A DNA stretch of 64,000 nucleotides from Arthrobacter alpinus (GTDB lineage: Bacteria; Actinomycetota; Actinomycetes; Actinomycetales; Micrococcaceae), in contig NZ_FNTV01000001.1 in NCBI RefSeq assembly GCF_900105965.1, forward strand, positions 3,224,001 through 3,288,000, given 5' to 3'. The notes beneath the pieces are model-generated. The model saw only the letters and a program-made list of their open reading frames with translations. It ran no database searches and had not been told where the DNA came from. Positions 7,784 to 18,098 of this stretch are shown piece after piece (position 1 is the stretch's first letter; each line of letters begins with the position of its first letter). Position numbers and translations under genes: made by a program.

Positions 7784-8359
7784 TTACTCCGGTACGGCCA
7801 CGATTACCTGTGCGGCGCGCAGAATACGCTCACCGGACTTGTAACCATTGCGCAGCACCTGGCTGACGGTGTCAATCTCCACCTCTGCCGAAGGCTGCTG
7901 GATGAGCGCCTCGTGCACGGTCGGATCGAAAGGAACGCCTGTGGCGTCGATCTTTTCCAGTCCATAGGTGGCCAAGGCTGCTTCCAGCTTGGTTGCAATT
8001 GCCGCGAACGGGCCATCGACAATGTCGCCATGGGTACGCCCAGCATCAATGCCGTCCAGGACGGGAAGCAGCGAGTTCAGGACGCCAATGACGGCCATCT
8101 GCCCGGCTACTGCCCGGTCCCGTTCAACACGCTTGCGGTAGTTGACGTACTCGGCCTGCAAGCGAAGAAGGTCATTCTTCAACTCGGCGGCCTCATCGAC
8201 CTCAACACCTTGAGCGACTGACTCGTCGGCCGGAACCTCAACACCGTTGAGAATTTCCTCGGCCTGGGAGAGTGCATCACCATTGGTCTCGGCAGGCTCG
8301 GCCGCCGGATCCACTGGATCCACCGGCTTGCCCTCTTCGGGGTTTACGGACTCAGACAT
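7784..8359 (-). CDS. grpE: GrpE nucleotide-exchange factor
   Basis: 191-aa homodimeric nucleotide-exchange factor for DnaK. An acidic, disordered N-terminus (residues 1-50) precedes the long dimer helix (LKNDLLRLQAEYVNYRKRVE) and the C-terminal beta wing with the family region GVPFDPTVHEAL. Located 2 nt after dnaK in the HAIR-controlled operon and separated from dnaJ by a hairpin. Length and domain order are normal for the family. Confidence 0.97.
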   Translation of the reverse strand: MSESVNPEEGKPVDPVDPAAEPAETNGDALSQAEEILNGVEVPADESVAQGVEVDEAAELKNDLLRLQAEYVNYRKRVERDRAVAGQMAVIGVLNSLLPVLDGIDAGRTHGDIVDGPFAAIATKLEAALATYGLEKIDATGVPFDPTVHEALIQQPSAEVEIDTVSQVLRNGYKSGERILRAAQVIVAVPE

Positions 8360-8361
8360 GC

Positions 8362-10239
<1,878 letters not shown>

Positions 10240-10303
10240 TCATGAGCCGCTGCGTGAACTTGTCCGTCACCGGGATGGTGGTCGGGTCGCTCAACCAGCG
10301 GTA

Positions 10304-10322
10304 TTGAGCGTTCTGCACTCAA
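10304..10322. promoter_or_regulatory. HAIR operator 1 for HspR
   Basis: TTGAG-N9-CTCAA, matching the core of the published HAIR consensus CTTGAGT-N7-ACTCAAG. It lies 77 nt upstream of the dnaK start codon. HspR binding is inferred from the consensus and the hspR gene in the same operon. Confidence 0.88.
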
Positions 10323-10353
10323 CTTTACTCAGGCTCGTTTTGTTGTCAAATGA

Positions 10354-10376
10354 AGTTGAGCGTAGTTGACTCAACT
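10354..10376. promoter_or_regulatory. HAIR operator 2 for HspR
   Basis: AGTTGAG-N9-CTCAACT, a second HAIR-type inverted repeat 52 bp (centre to centre) from the first, about five helical turns. The same-face spacing would allow cooperative binding. It is also the site nearer the divergent methyltransferase gene. Confidence 0.88.
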
Positions 10377-10532
10377 TTCACGTTGGGCGAACAAGATCGA
10401 CGCCGGATGGCAGGTTTCAGTGCCCCGCGTCACCTCCCGCGGAGGTGTGTTGGGGACGGACGCGTGGATGACGGCCGTCCACTCTCCAAGAAACTCTGGC
10501 CGCTGCCGCTCCGACGGGCGTACGCTCCATGC

Positions 10533-11357
10533 ATGAGCGATCAAACGGGTCAAGAACAAGGCGACGTCTACACACACGGACACCACGAGAGCGTGCTGCG
10601 GTCGCACGCCTCACGCACGGCCGTAAATTCCGCGGCATATCTGATTCCGCACCTCAGTCATGGGCTCAAGGTGCTGGACGTGGGTTCGGGTCCCGGCACC
10701 ATAACGGCCGATTTCGCCCAGCTGGTTGCTCCCGGCGAGGTCCTGGGGTTGGACCGTGCACCCGAGGTGGTGGCCGCGGCAACAGTGCTGGCCAGAGAGC
10801 GCCACCTGCACAACCTCAGCTTTGAGACCGGCGATGTCTACAACCTGGACTTCTCCGATGACAGCTTTGATGTGGTGCACGCACACCAGGTGTTGCAGCA
10901 CCTGACGGATCCGGTGGAGGCGTTGCGTGAAATGCGCCGCGTCGCGAAACCGGGTGGCATCGTGGCCGTCCGCGACGCCGATTTTCATGGCATGTCCTGG
11001 TACCCGCAGCTGCCGGAACTCGAGGAGTGGATGGCGCTGTATCAGCAGGTGGCGCGGCACAACCAGGCGGAACCCGACGCCGGGCGACGCTTGCTCCACT
11101 GGGCCCAGGCCGCAGGATTCAGCGACGTCACGCCGTCGAGCGCCAACTGGTTGTATGCCACGGAGGAACAACGGGCCTGGTTGGCCGCCGTCTGGGCGGA
11201 CCGAACCGTGGGCTCGGCATTTGCCGAACAAGCCGTGGCCTACGGTTTTGCAGACGCGGCTACACTGACCAGGATCTCTGCGGGTTGGCGGGCATGGGGC
11301 GCCGCCAAAGACGGTTGGTTCCTGATGCCCAATGGGGAGATTGTCGCCCGCGCCTGA
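10533..11357 (+). CDS. Class I SAM-dependent methyltransferase
   Basis: 274-aa soluble methyltransferase of the UbiE/Methyltransf_11 type. Motif I is VLDVGSGPGTITADFA, with the acidic ribose-binding residue in LGLDRAPEVV and motif IV-like FDVVHAHQVLQHL. The C-terminal half has Trp-rich stretches (EEQRAWLAAVWADR) that may form the acceptor pocket. The start is the ATG at 10533 (MSDQTG); no good ribosome site is seen, and upstream in-frame codons cross the HAIR region. The acceptor substrate cannot be read from the sequence. It stands alone between the dnaK promoter and a LysE exporter. Confidence 0.85.
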   Translation: MSDQTGQEQGDVYTHGHHESVLRSHASRTAVNSAAYLIPHLSHGLKVLDVGSGPGTITADFAQLVAPGEVLGLDRAPEVVAAATVLARERHLHNLSFETGDVYNLDFSDDSFDVVHAHQVLQHLTDPVEALREMRRVAKPGGIVAVRDADFHGMSWYPQLPELEEWMALYQQVARHNQAEPDAGRRLLHWAQAAGFSDVTPSSANWLYATEEQRAWLAAVWADRTVGSAFAEQAVAYGFADAATLTRISAGWRAWGAAKDGWFLMPNGEIVARA

Positions 11358-11428
11358 CACCGCCCTGCACAAACATGCTTTGTCCGCCTATGCGGCTATT
11401 GGCATGTGCACGCCCGTAAACTAGGCGG

Positions 11429-12049
11429 GTGCAATTCTCACTGTGGCTTGCCCTCGCGGGTGCCGGCGCCATGATTAGCCTGACTCCCGGCGCAGGCGCC
11501 ATCAACACCATGTCCAACGCGCTCTCTTCGGGCTTCCGCCGGTCCATTTGGGGCATCCTGGGCCAGCAACTGGCGCTGGTTGTCCATGTGGTCATCGTGG
11601 CGGCGGGTGTGGGCATCATTGTGTCCAATTCACCCTTCCTGTTCATGATGATCCGCTACGTGGGCGCCGCTTATCTGGTGTATTTGGGTGTCCGGAAGCT
11701 GCTTGCCAAGGCTGAGAAGGTCGACGCCGGGGACTCGCCTGCCCCTGTTGAGTCCGGCTTCTCGATGTTCCGGCGCGGGCTGTGGGTTAACCTGCTCAAT
11801 CCCAAGGCGATCGTATTCTTCTTGGCGTTCATGCCGCAGTTCATCCGCCCCAATGAGCCGCTGCTGCCGCAATACGTCATCCTGACAGCCACAGTTGTTG
11901 TCATTGACATCATCGTCATGTGGTTCATTTTCGCCGCCGGCGCCAAGCAGCTCAAAAACGTCACGGCCAGTGAGCGCGGCCAGCTGATCTTGAACCGCGT
12001 CTTCGGCATCCTCTTCATCGCCGTGGGTATTCTGCTGGCGTTGGCGTAG
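11429..12049 (+). CDS. LysE/RhtB-family amino-acid exporter
   Basis: 206-aa membrane protein with about six hydrophobic segments. The family signature near the N-terminus (MISLTPGAGAINTMSNALSS) and the mid-protein NLLNPKAIVFFLAFMPQF stretch identify the LysE/RhtB superfamily. These proteins export amino acids such as lysine, homoserine or threonine. The start is the GTG at 11429 after a GGCGG-containing leader. It is followed 32 nt later by the phosphatase gene, so co-transcription is possible. The substrate is not predictable. Confidence 0.9.
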   Translation: MQFSLWLALAGAGAMISLTPGAGAINTMSNALSSGFRRSIWGILGQQLALVVHVVIVAAGVGIIVSNSPFLFMMIRYVGAAYLVYLGVRKLLAKAEKVDAGDSPAPVESGFSMFRRGLWVNLLNPKAIVFFLAFMPQFIRPNEPLLPQYVILTATVVVIDIIVMWFIFAAGAKQLKNVTASERGQLILNRVFGILFIAVGILLALA

Positions 12050-12081
12050 CGTCTTTTGCCGCCGCGGATAGAATGACCCCC

Positions 12082-12585
12082 ATGAGCAATCCCTACCGGA
12101 TCATGACCGTTTGCACCGGCAATATCTGCCGCTCCCCCATGGCTGAATTCATGCTGGCGGACGCTGCTGCCGAATCCGGCCTTGAGGTTGAGGTGGACTC
12201 TGCGGGAACCACTTCATGGGAGGCGGGGAAACCGATCGACCCACGGGCCAAGGCCGTTCTGGCTCGTCACGGTGTTGCCGCTGGCGACCACGCCGCGCGT
12301 AAATTCCAGCCGGCGTGGTTTGCCGAGCGTGATCTGATCTTGGCACTGGACACGGACCACTTCGATGCCTTGATCGCCCTTGCCCCTGACCCGGCGTCGG
12401 CCGCCAAGGTGCGCATGTTGCGGTCCTTCGATCCCGCCATGGCTCATGTGGCCACTGCCCAGCAGGGCATTTACGATCCTTGGTACGGCGACTCAAAAGA
12501 TTTTGAGGCCAGCTGGAAGCTGATCGCCGCCGCCATTCCGGGCATCTTGGCGCACTCCACGGCCAACGGCACCGCGCGTGGCTGA
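12082..12585 (+). CDS. Low-molecular-weight protein-tyrosine phosphatase
   Basis: 167-aa cytoplasmic phosphatase. The P-loop CxxxxxRS is near the N-terminus (C11-TGNIC-R17-S18), with the general-acid aspartate in the late motif DPWYGD. The family removes phosphate from tyrosine of proteins or of small molecules. The start ATG at 12082 gives the usual short N-terminus; an ATG three codons upstream (12073) is possible. The stop overlaps the next gene by 8 nt, indicating translational coupling to the kinase/PabB fusion. Confidence 0.92.
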   Translation: MSNPYRIMTVCTGNICRSPMAEFMLADAAAESGLEVEVDSAGTTSWEAGKPIDPRAKAVLARHGVAAGDHAARKFQPAWFAERDLILALDTDHFDALIALAPDPASAAKVRMLRSFDPAMAHVATAQQGIYDPWYGDSKDFEASWKLIAAAIPGILAHSTANGTARG

Positions 12586-14662
12586 TCGTCCCGTCATCAT
12601 CGCCGTGGACGGCCGTTCAGGCGCCGGAAAGACCACCATTGCGGTAGAGTTGGCGGCCTTGCTGCGCCGGCATCGTGCGGTTTCCCTGTTTCACCTTGAG
12701 GACATTTACCCGGGTTGGGATGGTTTGGCCGGCGGCGTGGAGCGCTACATCGACTCCGTGCTGCAGCCGCTGCGCGAGGGCCTTGCCGCCACGTGGACAG
12801 CGTGGGATTGGGAGGCCGCGAACGACGGCGCCGCCCGCACCACCGCTGTTGCCCCGGTGGTGCTTGTGGAGGGTGTTGGCTCCTCACATGGGCGTGCTGC
12901 CGATTTTCTGGACGCCGTGATTTGGGTGGACACCCCCAGCCAGGCCCGCAAGGCGCGCGCCCTGGCCCGGGATGGCGAAACATACGCACCGTTCTGGGAC
13001 GCGTGGGCGGAGCAGGAAGAACAGCTGTTGGCCGGCTTGGCCTCGGCAGAGCACGCAGACATCTTGGTGGACGGAACCCACGGCGTGGCCAACGCGCCGG
13101 AGTCCGTGCTGGATGCCCTGACGCAACTTCCCGCCATGGAACATGTGCTTGGCCCGGAGCTGGCCAGGCGCCGCGGACTGGAGTTCTCGGCCATCCGCCT
13201 TGATGGTCTGCCACCTGCCGAGGACCTCTTCCACGCACTCTACGGGCAGGCTGAAAACGCGGTTTGGCTGGACAGCTCCATGGCAGGCGATGGCACGGCT
13301 GCAGCAACCAAGGAAGCGGCGGCTCGATCAAGGTTCTCCATCATGGCCGATAACTCCGGTGGTTTCGGCCAGCTTGCACGCCACAGCCGCGGCCTGACCA
13401 CGGTGTGTTCCGGTCAGGTGACCGCCCGCATTCGCGGGCCGTTCTTCCGGTGGCTCGATTCGGTGTGGGGCCGCAAAGCCGTGCGGGCGCCACAACACTA
13501 CCCCGGGGATTTCACCCTAGGCTGGCTGGGCTATCTGGGCTACGAGCTGAAGGCCGAAACCGGCGGCTCAGCTCGAACCGAGGAGAGCACCATTCCCGAT
13601 GCCGCGCTGCTTTTTGCCGGCCGCGCCGTGGTCATGGACCATCAGGAAAACTGTCTCTACGCCCTGACCCTCAGTGGCCCGCACCAGCCGGGTTCACGCC
13701 TTGAAGCCGAAGACTTCCGCACGGCAGTCCGCACGGCCCACGCCGCAACTCAAGGGGAATTGGCCAGCACCGCCGGCCATCCGGCGTCGAGCATTCATGG
13801 CGCGGCACCGCATTTCACCGCGTGGGACGGAGAACGCCGCTACAAGGACATGATCGCCGCGTCGCAAGCCGAAATTCATGACGGCAACAGCTACGAGATT
13901 TGCCTGACCACGCAGCTCGAGGCGCACACGACTGAACCTGTGGATCCGTGGGTTGCGTACCGAGCCCTGCGGAAGCGGAATCCGGCACCGTTCGCCGCGT
14001 TCCTAAGGGTGTCCTCGTTGAGTGTTTGCAGTACCTCGCCCGAACGTTTCCTGCGCATCGATGCGGACGGGCGCATGCGTGCCGAACCCATCAAGGGCAC
14101 GCGGCGCCGCGATACTGATCCCGGGGTTGATGCCGCGCTCAAGGCTGATCTTGCCAGCTCGCTGAAGGATCGGGCGGAAAATGTGATGATCGTTGACCTG
14201 CTGCGTAACGATCTCTCCCACTTTGCCCTGCCGGAATCACTCACGGTTCCGCGACTATGCGCAATCGAAAGTTACGCCACGGTGCATCAGATGGTCAGCA
14301 CCATCGAGGCGCAGCTGGCGCCGGGCAGCTCCCGCGCGCAAGCCGTGGCCGCCGCATTCCCAGCCGGGTCCATGACGGGAGCCCCGAAGATCAGCACCAT
14401 GGCCATCCTCGACACCCTCGAAGCAGGCCCGCGCGGCATCTATTCGGGCGCGATCGGCTACTTCTCACTCAATGCGGCCACGGATCTCTCCGTAGTGATC
14501 CGCACGCTGGTCCTCCAGGACAAGCACGACGGCGGCACCCACCTTTCCCTGGGAATCGGCGGCGCCATCACGGCCGACTCCGAGGACGAGGCGGAGTGGC
14601 AGGAAATTCAAGCCAAGGCCTACGGAGTCCTCTCCACCCTAGGCTCCGACTTCCCGCTGTAA
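12578..14662 (+). CDS. pabB: P-loop kinase - aminodeoxychorismate synthase component I fusion
   Basis: 694-aa two-domain protein. Residues 1-200 resemble a uridine-kinase-like P-loop NTPase: Walker A GRSGAGKTT near residue 12, then LEDIYPGWDG and an Arg/Ala-rich lid. Residues 210-694 are chorismate-binding PabB: PIKGT at 504-508 with the PabB-type lysine (TrpE has PIAGT), then ENVMIVDLLRNDLS, AGSMTGAPK and RGIYSGAIGYF. PabB aminates chorismate to 4-amino-4-deoxychorismate for folate synthesis, using ammonia from a PabA partner not seen here. GTG start overlapping the phosphatase gene. PabC lies nearby at 17175. The role of the kinase domain is unknown. Confidence 0.9.
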   Translation: MADRPVIIAVDGRSGAGKTTIAVELAALLRRHRAVSLFHLEDIYPGWDGLAGGVERYIDSVLQPLREGLAATWTAWDWEAANDGAARTTAVAPVVLVEGVGSSHGRAADFLDAVIWVDTPSQARKARALARDGETYAPFWDAWAEQEEQLLAGLASAEHADILVDGTHGVANAPESVLDALTQLPAMEHVLGPELARRRGLEFSAIRLDGLPPAEDLFHALYGQAENAVWLDSSMAGDGTAAATKEAAARSRFSIMADNSGGFGQLARHSRGLTTVCSGQVTARIRGPFFRWLDSVWGRKAVRAPQHYPGDFTLGWLGYLGYELKAETGGSARTEESTIPDAALLFAGRAVVMDHQENCLYALTLSGPHQPGSRLEAEDFRTAVRTAHAATQGELASTAGHPASSIHGAAPHFTAWDGERRYKDMIAASQAEIHDGNSYEICLTTQLEAHTTEPVDPWVAYRALRKRNPAPFAAFLRVSSLSVCSTSPERFLRIDADGRMRAEPIKGTRRRDTDPGVDAALKADLASSLKDRAENVMIVDLLRNDLSHFALPESLTVPRLCAIESYATVHQMVSTIEAQLAPGSSRAQAVAAAFPAGSMTGAPKISTMAILDTLEAGPRGIYSGAIGYFSLNAATDLSVVIRTLVLQDKHDGGTHLSLGIGGAITADSEDEAEWQEIQAKAYGVLSTLGSDFPL

Positions 14663-14675
14663 TCGGCGGCGGCCC

Positions 14676-14876
14676 GCCATTTTTCCGGCGACTATCCGAC
14701 TCCTCGGCCGCGGGCGGCCTGCGGGTCTCCTTTACGTCGCCTACAAAAAATGCCGGCTCCGCCGCCTACTCCGCTCGAAGGCAGCCGAATCCGGTGTTCC
14801 CGTAGGTCGCGTAAAGGAGACGCCAAAGGCCGCCCGCGGCCGACGCGTCGGATAGCGACCGAGGGAATGCCGGATT
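14676..14876. repeat. About 200-bp imperfect palindrome downstream of pabB fusion
   Basis: The segment is largely its own reverse complement. Arms at about 14687-14744 and 14802-14860 share CTATCCGAC, GGCCGCGGGCGGCCT, CTCCTTTACG and similar blocks with short indels. The central 57 nt also partly self-matches (CCGGCTCCGCCGCCT against CCGGATTCGGCTGCCT). It lies between convergent pabB and cls genes, so it could form a long RNA or DNA hairpin, or be a decayed palindromic element. No similar copy was noticed elsewhere in the window. Confidence 0.8.
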
Positions 14877-14896
14877 CAGCTGCCACCCGACCACCG

Positions 14897-16375
14897 CTAC
14901 TGCAGCGTGGCCGTCAGGCGTGCCACATTGTCCACGTAGCGTGCAAGGACGGGCCGGTTGACCCATTCGTCGAGTTTCAGTTCGCGTGAGACGGCCCGGT
15001 AGTGGTCCTCCACGGCGTGCATCTGTTCAACCACTTCGCGGTCGATCATCATGACTGTGACTTCAAGGTTGAGTGAGAAGCTGCGCATGTCCATGTTGGA
15101 GGAGCCGATCACGGCCACATCGGAATCCACGGTGAAGTGCTTGGCGTGCAGGACGAACGGCTTGGGGTACAGGTAGATCCGGACACCGGCTTTGAGCAGC
15201 GCTTCATAGTAGGAGCGTTGGGCGTGGTGGACCAGGAACTGGTCGCCTGCCTCTGAGACGAAGAGCTCGACTACAACTCCTCGTTGGGCGGCCGTGGTGA
15301 TGGCGTAGAGCAGGGAATCGTCCGGCACAAAGTAGGGGCTGGAGATCGTGATGCACTCTTCGGCCGAGTAGAGCAGGGTGTTGAAAAGGCGAAGGTTGTT
15401 TTCTGTGACGAATCCCGGGCCGCTGGGCACCACTTGGCACAGGGATGCGCCTGCAAATGAATCCCAGTGGTAGGTTGCCAGCTGGTCTTCCAGGTTCTCT
15501 TCGGTCTCGGCGGACCAATCGGTGGCAAACATGATGTTGAGCGTTCCAACAATGGGCCCCTCAAGCCGAGACATGAGCTCGACCCATTTCCGGCCAATCT
15601 CTTGGTTCTTCTTCTTCCGGTACGAGGGTTCGATGATGTTCTGGGATCCGGTGAAGGCCACCCTCCCATCTACCACCAGGATTTTCCTGTGGTTCCGAAG
15701 GTCGGGTCTGCGCCACTGGCCTTTGACGGGCAGCAGCGGCAGCATGCGGCGCCACTGGATCTTGCTGGCCTTGAGTCTGCGGATCATTCCCCGGTAGCCG
15801 GGAACCCTGATCGAGCCGATGTGGTCGAAGAGCACGCGCACACGCACACCACGCTCGGCAGCAGCTTCGAGCTCGGTGAAGAGCCGGTCTGTACAACCAT
15901 CGGAGCTCATAATGTAGAACTCGGCATTGACGAAGTATTCGGCACGGCTGACTTCATCGGCCATGGCGTCCAGTGACTCCTGGTAGCCCTGGATCAGCTG
16001 GACGCTATTGGCCCCCAAGGCGGGGAAGGAACCCAGGTTGCGGTTCAGCTCAATGGCGGATTTCACCCAGGCCGGGCCTGCATACTCAGGAACCAGGTCC
16101 GCGATCCCGCGGGTCCCTTCCACCACCCGTTGGTTGACGGCGTCCTGTGATTCCCGCCGTCGTCGTGAGAGCCGGAAGTTTCCAAACATCAAGAACAGGA
16201 CCAGGCCAACATAGGGCAGGAAGAAGATGCACAAGAGCCACGCCATGGCCGTGGTGGGACGCCGGTTTCCGGGGATGATGCCCAATACAGCGATGCGGAT
16301 GCCCAAATCCACGATCAAGAGAAGCACCGAAAGCCAGGCGCTGCCCGTTGGCAGGCTAAATGCCGTCCAGAACAT
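14897..16375 (-). CDS. cls: Cardiolipin synthase (phospholipase D family)
   Basis: 492-aa membrane enzyme joining phosphatidylglycerol molecules, or transferring a phosphatidyl group, to form cardiolipin. Two N-terminal hydrophobic segments (residues 12-35 and 42-64) precede two PLD catalytic motifs: HRKILVVD with GSQN, and HAKHFTVD with GSSN. Both HxKx4D motifs are intact. The C-terminal region ends near RLTATLQ. Length and layout match bacterial Cls of the ClsA type. It is a single gene with a 3' end next to the long palindrome, which may serve as its terminator. Confidence 0.93.
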   Translation of the reverse strand: MFWTAFSLPTGSAWLSVLLLIVDLGIRIAVLGIIPGNRRPTTAMAWLLCIFFLPYVGLVLFLMFGNFRLSRRRRESQDAVNQRVVEGTRGIADLVPEYAGPAWVKSAIELNRNLGSFPALGANSVQLIQGYQESLDAMADEVSRAEYFVNAEFYIMSSDGCTDRLFTELEAAAERGVRVRVLFDHIGSIRVPGYRGMIRRLKASKIQWRRMLPLLPVKGQWRRPDLRNHRKILVVDGRVAFTGSQNIIEPSYRKKKNQEIGRKWVELMSRLEGPIVGTLNIMFATDWSAETEENLEDQLATYHWDSFAGASLCQVVPSGPGFVTENNLRLFNTLLYSAEECITISSPYFVPDDSLLYAITTAAQRGVVVELFVSEAGDQFLVHHAQRSYYEALLKAGVRIYLYPKPFVLHAKHFTVDSDVAVIGSSNMDMRSFSLNLEVTVMMIDREVVEQMHAVEDHYRAVSRELKLDEWVNRPVLARYVDNVARLTATLQ

Positions 16376-16561
16376 CCGGTCGTCCCCCTATTTTTACCGG
16401 CGCGATGCCAACTCGTAGCTGGAAACCGCAATTGAGAACAGCCTATCGGCATTCCACGCGTCATTGGGGTTCCCCAGACCGCCTGTCATACACCGCACCG
16501 GACGGCATTAACCGGTTAGTCTGGGCATTAATTCACCCGCAGATCCGAAGGACATTCATAA

Positions 16562-17164
16562 ATGAGTACTCCCGAAGTCACCATCGACACATTTGCCCTC
16601 GATCCTCACAAGCTCACCCAACAAGCCGTTAAGGGGTTGCGCATAGCATTTGCCGTGAGCGGCATTGCCGCTCTGGGACTTGGCGTGGTCCTTTTGCTGT
16701 GGCCCACCAAAACCTTGGCAGTTGTCGCCGTGTTCCTTGGCATCAACTTCCTCATCACGGGCGCCGTGAAGGTTGCCGTGGGAATTTTTAGCCACAGCCT
16801 CTCAGCAGGCATGCGCATTCTGGACGTGCTGCTTGGCCTGTTCATCCTGGTGGCCGGCATCATCGCCCTGCGTAACTCGGCCGCAACCGGTGAGGCCCTG
16901 TTGATCTTCACGGTCATCATGATCGGCATCGGCTGGATCATCGAGGGCGTCATCGCCATGGCTGAGGCCGGCAAGGGCTCCACCCGCCTGTGGGCCATCG
17001 TCTTCGGTGCAGTCAGCGTCATTGCCGGCGTCGTGGTCTTGGCAGTTCCCGGATGGACTGCCGCGTGGCTACTGCTCATGACGGCCATCATGCTGATCGT
17101 TTTGGGAATCGTGGGGCTGGTGCGGGCCTTCACTTTTGGCAAGCAACTGCTGGCGGGCCGCTAA
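16562..17164 (+). CDS. HdeD/DUF308-family integral membrane protein
   Basis: 200-aa protein with about six transmembrane segments from residue 22 on, arranged in pairs (LRIAFAVSGIAALGLGVVLL and later AIVFGAVSVIAGVVVLAVPG). The repeated Gly/Ala-rich helices and length match DUF308/HdeD proteins, linked in enterobacteria to acid resistance but without known biochemical activity. The N-terminus is a short acidic cytoplasmic tail. It ends 10 nt before pabC, so the two may share a transcript. No function is claimed. Confidence 0.85.
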   Translation: MSTPEVTIDTFALDPHKLTQQAVKGLRIAFAVSGIAALGLGVVLLLWPTKTLAVVAVFLGINFLITGAVKVAVGIFSHSLSAGMRILDVLLGLFILVAGIIALRNSAATGEALLIFTVIMIGIGWIIEGVIAMAEAGKGSTRLWAIVFGAVSVIAGVVVLAVPGWTAAWLLLMTAIMLIVLGIVGLVRAFTFGKQLLAGR

Positions 17165-17174
17165 GCTCTATCGC

Positions 17175-18098
17175 ATGACAGTTTTGGTTTTCCTTGACCC
17201 CGCCCACCCCGCAGGCCGTTTGGTCGACGCCTCCTCCCCCGCCATTTTGGCCACGGACCAGGGCGTCACGCGGGGCGACGGGATCTTTGAATCCATGCTT
17301 GCCGTCAATGGCGTGCCGCGAAAAATCCAGGCTCACCTTCAACGCCTGGCCGGATCGGCCAGGACCATGGACCTCACCATCCCGCCTGCGGATGTGTGGC
17401 AGGCGGCAATTGAGACGGCGGTTGCCGCTTTTGGTGCTGCCGAAGGCCAGCATTCCGGCGCAGCAGTCAACGGCGAAAAGCAGTGCGTCGTCAAGCTCAT
17501 TGCCACCCGCGGGCCCGAGGGTGGCAACACACCCACGGCATGGGTTCAGGTTTCGGCCATCTCCCCGGCATTGGCCGAACAGCGGGCCAAGGGCTTGGAT
17601 GTTATTTTGCTCGAACGCGGCTACGACAGCGATATTGCCATCCGCGCACCGTGGCTGCTGCTGGGTGCCAAGACCCTTTCCTACGCCGTGAACATGGCCG
17701 CGCTGCGCCACGCACATGAGCAGGGCGCAGACGACGTGATCTTCACCAGTGGTGACTCGCTCGTGTTGGAGGGGCCGACGTCGTCCGTTCTGTTGGCGCA
17801 TATCTCCGATGACTCGGGCGTCCCTGTGAAAAGGCTCATCACGCCGCACCTGGACACGGGCATTTTGCCCGGCACCACCCAAGGCGCGCTGTTCGCGGCC
17901 GCCAAGGAAGCTGGGTGGGAACTCGGCTATGGTCCTGTGACGCCCGCTGACCTGCTCGACGCTGACGCGGTCTGGCTGATTTCCAGCCTGCGGCTGCTGG
18001 CCCCGGTGAACACGATCGACGGTGCCGAAATTGGCACGGCCGCCATCCGGGAACGGCTCAGCGAAGAGCTCAGCGCGATACTGGCAACAACACTTTAG
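17175..18098 (+). CDS. pabC: Aminodeoxychorismate lyase (class IV PLP enzyme)
   Basis: 307-aa fold-type IV PLP enzyme expected to convert 4-amino-4-deoxychorismate to p-aminobenzoate and pyruvate. Family features: DQGVTRGDGIFES near the N-terminus, the PLP lysine in AKTLSYAVN, and VLEGPTSSVL and PHLDTGILPGTT for cofactor and substrate contacts. Branched-chain and D-amino-acid transaminases share the fold, but the nearby PabB fusion supports PabC. The start ATG at 17175 follows the DUF308 gene by 10 nt. The 3' end overlaps the convergent membrane-protein gene by 29 nt. Confidence 0.85.
   Translation: MTVLVFLDPAHPAGRLVDASSPAILATDQGVTRGDGIFESMLAVNGVPRKIQAHLQRLAGSARTMDLTIPPADVWQAAIETAVAAFGAAEGQHSGAAVNGEKQCVVKLIATRGPEGGNTPTAWVQVSAISPALAEQRAKGLDVILLERGYDSDIAIRAPWLLLGAKTLSYAVNMAALRHAHEQGADDVIFTSGDSLVLEGPTSSVLLAHISDDSGVPVKRLITPHLDTGILPGTTQGALFAAAKEAGWELGYGPVTPADLLDADAVWLISSLRLLAPVNTIDGAEIGTAAIRERLSEELSAILATTL

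Noticed and set aside
12597..13331. A 244-codon antisense frame in the kinase/PabB fusion.
   Set aside because: Arg/Pro-rich low-complexity translation typical of a shadow frame.
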